Positions 56,857 through 64,000 of a DNA stretch of 64,000 bases are shown piece after piece (the first letter of the stretch is position 1; every line of letters begins with the position of its first letter). The notes beneath the pieces are model-generated. The model was not told where the DNA came from. It did not search any database and saw only the letters and a list, made by a program, of their open reading frames with translations. This DNA comes from Trichodesmium sp050015995 (lineage in GTDB: Bacteria; Cyanobacteriota; Cyanobacteriia; Cyanobacteriales; Microcoleaceae): assembly GCF_050015995.1 (NCBI RefSeq), contig NZ_JBNHEP010000227.1, positions 62,001 to 126,000 of the forward strand. The letters are read 5' to 3'. A program made the position numbers and the translations under genes.

Positions 56857-57160
56857 CAATCTACAAGAGGGCAATTGCGAAGGGGAACGGAGTTCTATCC
56901 CTACCAAGCTACTTTATCTAAAATCTAAAAACTGTTGCGCAATAGTTAAATTAATTATCAATCTACAACAGAGCAATCGCGAAGGGGAAGGGAGTTCTAT
57001 CCCTACCAAGCTACTTTATCTAAAATCTAAAAACTGTTGCGCAACAGTTAAATTAATTATCAATCTACAAGAGGGCAATCGCGAAGAGGAACGGAGTTCT
57101 ATCGCCACCAAGCTACTTTATCTAAAATCTAAAAATTGTTGCGCAATAGTTGAATTATAG
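56857..57160 (+). repeat. 102-base tandem repeat array
   Basis: Units start near 56857, 56959 and 57061 with CAATCTACAA and contain GGAGTTCTATC, CCAAGCTACTTTATCTAAAA and a TGTTGCGCAACA palindrome. The period is a multiple of three, so a 34-residue repeat can be read through it, but there is no ribosome site and the same units occur in other frames upstream. Confidence 0.75.
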
Positions 57161-57701
57161 CGCTGTTCACAAAGGTAGACTACAAAACTTCTGCCACCTG
57201 CCTTCTGCCTTCTGTCTTTAAGGCAAAATCTTTGTATTCTATAGTTAATGAAAACTGCTATAACTATCAATTCTCTTTCCTGTTCTGCTCTTTGCCGTTC
57301 CTTTTGTGCCTGTTCGTCTCCTGTTAATAAAATCCTAGCTGATTTATCGCATCATCGCAGCCAATTATATTCTTTACCCTCAAATTTGCCAGACCAAATT
57401 GTTAATCCTAACCCTACTTGTGACAAAAGTAAATTATCTAAAAGAATATAATTTTTTCCCTGTAAATGATAGATTCGTAGTATAAGTTCACCTAATTGAT
57501 GAAGTGGGTTAAAAACTATATAATAAGCTACTATAGCACGGGCTTAACGAAGTCATAATTCAGATAGGGGAGCCGTCGGATTTGTGACGTACAAAAGTTA
57601 TTTTTGTAACAGGGATTTGAGCAAGCCTCCAAAAATATTTCGCCTTAAAAGGCGGGGTTTTAGACCCAATTATTTTGATAATCTTCTAACTTACTACCTA
57701 G
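57161..57701. other. Repeat remnant and spacer
   Basis: 57161-57250 copies the CACAAAGGTAGACTACAAAA block again. A 67-codon frame at 57248-57451 is Ser/Cys-rich and not recognised; I do not call it. 57620-57665 has a short GCCTT...AAGGC hairpin before the Uma2 remnant. Confidence 0.4.
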
Positions 57702-58097
57702 TTAATTTCCGATTTTATTAGAAACAATTTCAATTGCTACCTCTGGAGATTTGCCAAACTCCCAAACAAAATAGGAAAGATTCTTTTTTTGACTCCAATC
57801 TTCAGGAACTTCTACTTTTAAACTTAGGAGAATATCTGGTACAAGGGGTGGCTGTTTCAGACCATGAAAAAGTCCGACATTAGCAGTAGCTAAAAATGGT
57901 GTATCTGTCTGGAAAGAACTATAGAGAATAGATGTTAATAGTCGCTGTTGTTTTTCAGAAATTAGGTTATTCACAGGTGTATCATCTTCTGTAATTATAT
58001 GACTAATATCAGGAGTCGGTATTTCCCAATTTTAACTCTGATTTTCTGGTATTTTTGATGGTGATTCAATATTTACTTTTGTTGGAGATGTAGACAT
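57702..58097 (-). pseudogene. Uma2-family endonuclease-like gene, broken
   Basis: Starts at an ATG at 58097, reads MSTSPTKVNIESPSKIPENQ and meets TAA at 58034-58032, then continues in frame: TPVNNLISEKQQRLLTSILY, PPLVPDILLSLKVEVPEDWS, YFVWEFGKSPEVAIEIVSN. The frame ends at residue 131, before the last part of the nuclease fold, so it is both interrupted and truncated. Uma2 (DUF820) proteins are abundant restriction-like nucleases in cyanobacteria with no settled role. Confidence 0.8.
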
Positions 58098-58652
58098 AAT
58101 TTGTAAGCATTCACCTTTTTAAAGTAATAACTTTACTTCGGTTAGGAGATGTGTAAGAATAACCTGAACAGTTTTTTGATTGAAGCTAGATTTCACAATC
58201 TATTTTAGATAAAATTTGTACAACTTATTTTTACATGATACCTTAGCTAATTATCTTTATTATTTCCTGCAGAATGTTGCACAAACATAAACTTTGAATT
58301 CTTCTTGGAAACTAATTCCTGCTTATCAGGCAATGAACTAATAGCTAATCGCTAATAGCTGATAGCTGACAGCTGAATGCTTACCATGATTTTTGATTGC
58401 TGTTTCGCTCCAAACTATTGTTATAATTAATTCTAGCAATTCTCATACTGGTGAGGTACAAAATTATAGATTTTCGGGAACACTTTAACTGGGGAAATAG
58501 CAGTAATATCATATTGTAGCTGAGTTATTTGACAAAAAAATACTAATAACTGATAACTGATAACTGATAACTAATAACTAATAACTGATAACTGATAACT
58601 GATAACTAATAACTAATAACTGATAACTAATAACTGATAACTAATAACTGAT
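58098..58652. repeat. Heptad array upstream of the MauE gene
   Basis: 58330-58385 is the GAATGCTTACC-type repeat. 58548-58652 is an array of about 14 heptads, ATAACTG or ATAACTA, running to the start codon of the next gene. The rest is AT-rich. Confidence 0.75.
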
Positions 58653-59567
58653 ATGATGTTATTTATCTTAGCTTCTACAGCTTCAAATATAGTGGGTAGT
58701 ATTTTTCTCTTGACTGGTATTGCTAAAGTTATAGAACCTTGGAAATTCACCCAACATATTGCCAAACTTAATTTAGTAAATCCTCAATTAATTACACCTG
58801 TTGCCGTAACTTTTACTGCGATTGAATCAGCTTTAGGAGTTGCTTTAATCTTAGGAGTTTTTCCGACCCTAATAATACCTGTAAGTATTTTATTATTATT
58901 TGGTTTATCAATGCTAACTTACTGGAGTACATCAACTGGTAAAACAGAAGATTGTGGTTGTTACAACGGTTGCTTAGAAATTACTCCTACCCAAAGTTTA
59001 ATCCTAAATACTATTTATATTTTTCTATTAATATTTGCTGAATTTTTAGGTAAATATCACCCTACTGTTTTGTGGCAATGGCTAGTGGTATTAATAACTT
59101 TTATCACTAGCTATGCTTTGGCTGCTGGTTCCCTAGAATATATGCAAGAAAATGGTCGTCCTTATATTGATTTTACCCCATTACAAGAAAACCGAATGTG
59201 GCAAATAGAATGGCTAGGAGAAGATTCAAAATCTTTAATGTCTGGGTCTGTAATTGTGGTTTTTATGAGTCCTAAATGTTCTCAATGTAAACATTGGTTG
59301 GGTGTGTTGAAATTAGTACAATGGCAAGATAATTTACCAGCAATAGTCGGATTAATAGATACTGAAAATATCCAAGCAGGGCAAAATTTTGTAGATAGAT
59401 ATTTTTTGAATTTTCCCGTTGTTGTAGTGGATAAAAAGTTGTATAGAAAATTAAATATAGAGGTAGTACCTACGGCGGTTCTTTTAGAAGATGGGGTGAT
59501 TCAAGAAAAATGGATAGGGTTAATGCCAATGTGGTTTATTAATAAAATTAATCAGCCCACTAGGTGA
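58653..59567 (+). CDS. MauE/DoxX-like membrane protein fused to a thioredoxin-like domain
   Basis: 304 residues. Residues 1-160 form a four- or five-helix MauE/DoxX-type bundle with a Cys cluster EDCGCYNGC (Cys101, 103, 107). Residues about 180-300 form a thioredoxin-like domain with MSPKCSQCKHW (Cys209 and Cys212) and a cis-proline-type VVPTAVLLEDG. Such pairs move electrons across the membrane for disulfide reduction, as in MauE/MauD. The start has no ribosome site; a heptad array abuts it. No partner enzyme nearby. Confidence 0.75.
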   Translation: MMLFILASTASNIVGSIFLLTGIAKVIEPWKFTQHIAKLNLVNPQLITPVAVTFTAIESALGVALILGVFPTLIIPVSILLLFGLSMLTYWSTSTGKTEDCGCYNGCLEITPTQSLILNTIYIFLLIFAEFLGKYHPTVLWQWLVVLITFITSYALAAGSLEYMQENGRPYIDFTPLQENRMWQIEWLGEDSKSLMSGSVIVVFMSPKCSQCKHWLGVLKLVQWQDNLPAIVGLIDTENIQAGQNFVDRYFLNFPVVVVDKKLYRKLNIEVVPTAVLLEDGVIQEKWIGLMPMWFINKINQPTR

Positions 59568-59800
59568 CAAGCACCTCAAAACCATTGTTAAATAAGGGAG
59601 CATCGCCAAAAAAAGAAATGGAAATTAATTGCCCAAAATATAGGTAAAAAATTTGTATCCCTTTAGTAGACCTTTTGCAAAAGTTTTAATCAAATAAATT
59701 CAATATCTAAAATTAACAATTTCATCTACCTATTCCCTATTCCCTATTCCCTATTCCCTATTCCCTGACTTCTGCAAGAAGTCTAGTAAAATCCTGCTAA
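59568..59800. repeat. Spacer with TTCCCTA heptads
   Basis: Five TTCCCTA heptads at about 59731-59767. Convergent genes flank it. No terminator was clearly identified. Confidence 0.6.
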
Positions 59801-61105
59801 TTAATGAATGAAAGAAAGATCGACTGTACCAAAATTTGTACTGAGAGCTATTTGCATATTCTCCAATGCTTTAACTAACCATTGAGCTTTTTTTTGTGTA
59901 GAAAATTTGTAATGATTAAACAAAATTGCAAATCGTTTCTCTAAGCTTGGTCTAACTTGTTGACAAACTAATAAAATTTTTAGTAGTAGTCCTATTGTTA
60001 TTACGGGTCCTAAATTACCAATCAGATTAATAAAGAAGAAATGCTCTGGTTGCTTTTCATTATGCAAAATTAAAAAACTTAATAATTTATGGCAAGTCTC
60101 GATCGTTAAAAATTCATTCAATAGCTCATCATCACTATCAGACATAACAGTTTGTAAATAGTTGTATAGTTTATGCTTAAACTGAACTCGAATATGATGA
60201 TATTCAACATCAAAAGATGTAATTAGGTACTCATACAAACTGTCTTTAAAACAGTGATATGTTAGGGGTAATGTGGTATAACCTAAAAACAGTTTAGCAT
60301 AATTTAGATAAGTTTCATTACCTTCTACTTTACCCACAAATTGTTTGATAGATAATAAGAGTTCGTCATTTGATAATAAGGTGGGATTTTGAAAGGATTG
60401 TAATTCTTTAGTAACTGTAGAGCTTTTAATTTTACTAAACTTTCGTCGGAGTTGGTGAGTAACATAATGGGATAAATCAATTTCATATTGTTGCTGTTTT
60501 TGCTTTTGCATTTTTCTGATGGCTTGTCGATCTTCCTTACTAATATTTCGATTAATTAATAAATATTTATATAAATAGGGATAGTGACAATGAAGATTTT
60601 CCAAAGGTTGATTTAAAGTATTGTCACTATCATTTGTAGATGATAGATTCATCACTTCTACCATACGTTTTAAGCTGAAATACTTTTGACTATAAGTAAA
60701 ACCTTTGACAAGTTCTAGCATTTTTTTTGTTTGGCGAGAGACATAACAGGAAGATTTAGATTTATCGATCGCTTGTTGAAATAAATTCATCAGTTTTTTT
60801 AAAGCATTTTGTTTATCTTGAGGTAGTGGCTGATGATTAATCAATATATAACAGGAACGATTCAGGATATAATTGAATTTTTATTCACATTGTGGGAGTT
60901 GTATAATTCCCCTCAGTACTGTAGATATTTCCGGAGTTTGGTATGGAGAACATTGAATCAATAGTATCCGAAATCGCTCAATGATTTTATCGATAGATTC
61001 TGTTAAAACCAGTTCCAAAAAGTGATGATAAATCTTTTGTTCTTCTCCACATATTTTTTGATAATCGGAATCTGTAGCGATGATTTTTTTACCTTGAGAT
61101 TTCAT
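59801..61105 (-). pseudogene. Unknown 434-codon gene with one in-frame TAA
   Basis: Starts at an ATG at 61105 with GGGAGG upstream (MKSQGKKIIATDSDYQKICG). After 74 codons a TAA lies at 60883-60881, and the same frame then reads on without break to 59801, through KFNYILNRSCYILINHQPLP. A TTG at 60844 could restart a 347-residue protein. The sequence is Lys/Leu-rich and mostly helical, with two hydrophobic helices near 290-320 of the downstream part. I do not recognise a family. One stop in an otherwise open frame suggests very recent loss or a sequencing error. Confidence 0.55.
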
Positions 61106-62383
61106 GGGTCTATACCTCCCGGAAAAAAAGAATATTGTTGCTAATGCAGCCTGGCAGAAATAATCCGCCAGTTAATCATTAAACTTGTCGCTTGATAAAA
61201 TAAAAAAATTTTGTGTCTCAATCTTGTTCCATTACAAATAATTTTAACTAACGTTTATTTGCAGTAACGAAAAATGACATTTAATTGCATATTTAATCTT
61301 GACTAACTCTGAAAATGAATTTCAAAATAGTCAATGTGAATTTTTTTTCACATTCACTACAAGAACAGAAAAATTTATGAAAATATGATTCATAGTAAAT
61401 CTGGTTTAGACAGAAGCTTACCCGATGAAGGTAAGGCACTTATGTTGAGGAAAGAAGGTAGAAGGGTTAGAAAGTATTTGAAAAAAGGTAATGCATCCAG
61501 GACCCAATTTGGTATCATATTGTCTTTAATAGGTAGTGAGGGATATCTTAAAATTAAGGGTTTTCCTAGTAGATGTAGCGATAAAATTTTGATTTGGCGA
61601 TCGCATTCCGCAAAGTTCTGCTTTTTCCGAGCAAAGTTAAGTGGCGATCGCTCTATCTATTCCATAACCAGTACTTTAGCACCCAAATCTTCTCCAATAT
61701 TGGTTTCACTTCCCTCATCTTTGAGGTTTTGGTAACAGAGGTTCAAGCAGTTGCTACTGACGTTCGTGTACCCTCCCGGAGGGAATCGCTCAGATCCCTA
61801 GGGTAAGATTTTCAGGACATTCATTTGACAGATATTTTTACTGTTATTATCTTCCTGCTTCAAATGTCTTCATATACTTATCTTTAGCTTTTTTTTTACA
61901 AATAGTCTTTTATTATTGTGGATTTGTTCTGCTTGTTTTAATAACTTTTTTAACTGTTCATACTTGATGCCTAATAAACGTTCTAATTCTTGTGGATGAT
62001 TATCAATTCATTCAAGCATACTGGTCATAATTAGCCACTCAAAATTATATTTTTTATTATTCTATAGCAATTCCCAAAAAGCGTGAGGTACAAAATTCGT
62101 TTGCTTTAGGTAACAGACAATAGGTAACAAGCAACAGTGAAGTAAAGATAAAAATGTACCTCAAGTTTACTGAGAAAAGATATATCACAATTTATTTATT
62201 TTTCGGAGATGTAAAATAATTTACACTATAACTAGATTAATTCCCAAAATCTAAGTAAAATAATTAGTAGATGGCCAAGATTTTTATGCCAATATGGCAA
62301 CATAAATCTAGTTAAATTATTTACTATAAAACCAGTTGAAAAACTATAAATTGAATAATCAAATCAAAATTTGGAGCAAATCA
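61106..62383. other. Long region without a supported gene
   Basis: A 116-codon frame at 61385-61735 lacks a ribosome site and family and shifts at HIP1 sites, so I do not call it. 61610-61650 and 61780 contain GCGATCGC and short inverted repeats. 62080-62140 is a repeat with GAGGTACAAAATTC. 62270-62330 holds the presumed promoter of the next gene. Confidence 0.4.
62288..62298 (+). promoter_or_regulatory. Shared upstream palindrome of the leader-peptide genes, site 1
   Basis: GCCAATATGGC lies 85 bases before the start at 62384, within GATTTTTATGCCAATATGG. A matching sequence, GATTTTTCAACCAAAATGG, precedes the second gene. Role inferred only from the match. Confidence 0.4.
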
Positions 62384-62698
62384 ATGAATATTTCTGAAAT
62401 AAATTATCTAGAAAATGTGAAAGAATCCAGTTTAGTTAACGGTGGTTTATCTATTGCTTATCCTCCTATTTTTCCTTTTCCTCTTCCTACTAATACTCTG
62501 AATGCTTCTGCATCTTCCCAAACTTTTGGAAACGGCTATTTCACACAGGCTACAACTCAATCTACAGTCAATATTTCCCCAAACTATGCCCAAGCAAGTA
62601 CCTATGGAACTGTTTCTACTTGGGGTGGAACTGCTTCTACCTCCAGTGCTGCTAGTGCTTCTAGTAGCAATTCCTCTCCCTATCCCTACTATTATTAA
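62384..62698 (+). CDS. Small protein with double-glycine-type leader (RiPP precursor-like), first
   Basis: 104 residues from the ATG at 62384, preceded by GGAG at 8 bases. The leader reads MNISEINYLENVKESSLVNG and then Gly, with a GG site at 20-21. The rest is Ser, Thr, Ala and Tyr-rich, ends SSPYPYYY and has no Cys. The leader form, NYLE followed by GG, matches that of the gene at 63349. Such leaders are usually removed by C39 peptidase ABC exporters; none is in the window. A secreted bacteriocin-like or surface peptide is possible. A TTG start 16 codons earlier is less likely. Confidence 0.6.
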   Translation: MNISEINYLENVKESSLVNGGLSIAYPPIFPFPLPTNTLNASASSQTFGNGYFTQATTQSTVNISPNYAQASTYGTVSTWGGTASTSSAASASSSNSSPYPYYY

Positions 62699-63348
62699 GT
62701 AGTTAGACAAAATTAATTGGAGCAAATAAAATCACCCTCTCCAGTCTGGATACTAAACGGTTTTAACCTGTGGAATATCAATAAATCAAGCATATTCCTA
62801 TCCCTAATCATGGAACATAACTTGGTTATTTGAGTAGGTATTAATAAGAGGTAATATCTTGATGATAGCTCTTATTAATATCTTGGTTAATGCTAAAAAT
62901 TCAACTCAAAGCTGCTCACTGTTATGATATAGACGAAAAGCGACGGCAAATTTCTGGTTATGAAGCTCAACTTCACCGTTAGACTTTAAAACTAGAAATA
63001 GCAGCAGCAGTATTTAGTGCTAAACCAGGAGTAGTAATTTCCCCTATTAAAATAGATCAAAGAGATCGGATTTTAAGTGAATTAGTATTACCTATCTCAA
63101 CTAAGAAACCCGGTTCATTCAGCTGATTATTAAATCACGAACTTTCCTCGCTAAACCCAGTTTATGCGCAAGTCCTGATAAATTTATCCCTCAGAGATAG
63201 TTAACCTCTCTGAGATAATATCATCTCCGGTCGAATAAATTGTGATGATTATCACCTAGATTTTTCAACCAAAATGGCAACTAAATTCTAACTAATAGAA
63301 TTACATTCTAAATTAATAGTAATACTCACAAAAAGAAACATTAACAAA
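62699..63348 (+). other. Spacer with a broken short frame
   Basis: 62889-63125 reads MLKIQLKAAHCYDIDEKRRQ, reaches a TAG after 30 codons, and continues in frame LEIAAAVFSAKPGVVISPIK. It is a gene remnant of unknown type. The rest is AT-rich with short repeats. 63125-63180 has GTAAGTCCT-type text reversed. Confidence 0.4.
63268..63278 (+). promoter_or_regulatory. Shared upstream motif of the leader-peptide genes, site 2
   Basis: ACCAAAATGGC, 71 bases before the ATG at 63349. It aligns with GCCAATATGGC at 62288, and the flanks GATTTTT and AACTAAAT-like text also match. Confidence 0.4.
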
Positions 63349-63699
63349 ATGATTATTTCAAACTTGAATTACTTAGAAAAGTTATCTGAAAAAACTGATA
63401 ATGTCAAAGGTGGTGGATACGAATACACCGTAATCGCAATCTCCAAGGGACCTATAGCTCTTAGTGAGACTAAAATTCAGGCATCAAACGCTCCCACTGA
63501 TAATATATCTGTATCCACTTTTGCTTCTGCCGCGAATTTTACTTCTACCAGGTTGACTGAGGGCCCTACTTCAGAATTTATATCCACTAAACCTTTTCAA
63601 CCTTATTGTCTATGTGGTACTAGTTTCTATAATATAGTTAAACCACCGCAACTAGAGATTAAGCAAGAACTATTCCAAACTACAGACTTTTTGCACTAA
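63349..63699 (+). CDS. Small protein with double-glycine-type leader (RiPP precursor-like), second
   Basis: 116 residues. The leader reads MIISNLNYLEKLSEKTDNVK then GGG at 21-23, close to the leader at 62384. The core is about 93 residues, Ser/Thr-rich, with CLCG near residue 90 and a hydrophilic tail. Shared leaders, different cores and similar upstream motifs suggest paralogous exported peptides. Processing and export genes are not seen. A bacteriocin-like function is inference. Confidence 0.6.
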   Translation: MIISNLNYLEKLSEKTDNVKGGGYEYTVIAISKGPIALSETKIQASNAPTDNISVSTFASAANFTSTRLTEGPTSEFISTKPFQPYCLCGTSFYNIVKPPQLEIKQELFQTTDFLH

Positions 63700-63714
63700 G
63701 TTTTGCTGAATACT

Positions 63715-63742
63715 GTAGGGAGCTTGTATACAAAGTCCCTAC
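63715..63742. repeat. Imperfect palindrome downstream of the second leader-peptide gene
   Basis: GTAGGGAGCTTGTATACAAA followed by GTCCCTAC; a degenerate member of the GTAGGGACGTTGC palindrome family. It could act as a terminator hairpin. Confidence 0.5.
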
Positions 63743-64000
63743 ATTATCTCTGTTGGAAAAGTCATCCTAAAAATCTTTTGTTGCGCCTAATGCTTTGAAA
63801 ATCTCTTGCCTCTTGTATGAGTTCCTACTTCTACAAAAAGTCTATTCTTTTTCACCATACACCTTGAAACATCGCCCGATCCAGTGGGGTAATTCTTTAT
63901 ACCAATTCCCATGCATTAATGCCATACTTGGGTGACACTTCAGTTATTAAGTAATTAACAAGCAAAGCAAACAGGACTTATTCCCTAATTATTAGCCAGT
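63743..64000. other. Window end, no gene seen
   Basis: 63899-63970 is the repeat with CCCATGCATTAATGCC seen at 42835 and, reversed, at 32610. Nothing else recognised. Confidence 0.4.

Noticed and set aside
56795..57160. Open frame with 34-residue repeats
   Set aside because: It follows from a 102-base tandem repeat. No start signal, and the same units occur upstream in other frames.
57248..57451. 67-codon Ser/Cys-rich frame
   Set aside because: Lies after repeat text without a ribosome site; no family.
61385..61735. 116-codon open frame
   Set aside because: No ribosome site, low-complexity composition and no recognisable domain.

Overview
The window is AT-rich, sparsely coding and full of dispersed repeats. 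The gene content is cyanobacterial: a sufR/sufBCDS iron-sulfur locus, a CbiG-CobJ fusion, the myxoxanthophyll genes cruF and cruG, a ruvX/DUF3727/mltG/yqeG order, PEP-CTERM surface proteins and HIP1-type GCGATCGC sites. Low GC, long intergenic stretches, heptanucleotide arrays, MITEs and many genes broken by one stop codon suggest a filamentous Oscillatoriales/Microcoleaceae organism such as Trichodesmium or Okeania. That assignment is inference. No tRNA, CRISPR array or 16S/23S gene was seen.

Layout. 1-5.2 kb: a tandem duplication carrying two PEP-CTERM P-domain genes and a flavin halogenase, truncated in the first copy and intact in the second. 6-8.1 kb: a peptidoglycan-binding C39-like peptidase and a third PEP-CTERM gene. 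8.7-11.7 kb: nadC, a TerB-like gene with an in-frame stop, a solitary 5S rRNA with its own promoter and terminator, and a small internally repeated protein. 11.7-18.8 kb: sufR diverging from sufB, sufC, sufD, sufS, with SufR-type operators between. 19-22 kb: small membrane or secreted proteins and a cytochrome b561. 22.3-25.9 kb: a decayed 5' copy of cbiG-cobJ, a PEP-CTERM gene, then the intact cbiG-cobJ. 26-31 kb: a toxin-antitoxin pair, a PEP-CTERM gene, a TauE/SafE permease and an AAA/WD40 pseudogene. 31-35 kb: pyrB, moaE, an ECF-type sigma factor and a probable anti-sigma factor. 35-46 kb: a GGCT family gene without a start codon, a glyoxalase-like protein, yqeG, mltG, DUF3727, ruvX, GNAT and a decayed TnpB. 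46-56 kb: a gamma-glutamyl-ligase-like protein, cruF, cruG, a DUF362 protein and a UPF0182 protein. 56-64 kb: a repeat array, an Uma2 pseudogene, a MauE-thioredoxin protein, an interrupted unknown gene, and two double-glycine-leader peptides with similar promoters.

The most interesting signals concern PEP-CTERM. All five genes carry an upstream box, GATTCWGTAAARTT or a close variant, 11-13 bases ahead of a TTG-type -35-like hexamer. Two unrelated loci share one architecture: a truncated 5' copy of a gene, then a PEP-CTERM cassette, then the intact gene. The two cassettes in the 1-5 kb duplication have nearly identical flanks, signal peptides and anchors but divergent centres. Together these suggest a mobile or recombining family of surface-protein cassettes under common control. 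No exosortase gene lies in the window. All comparisons were made by eye.
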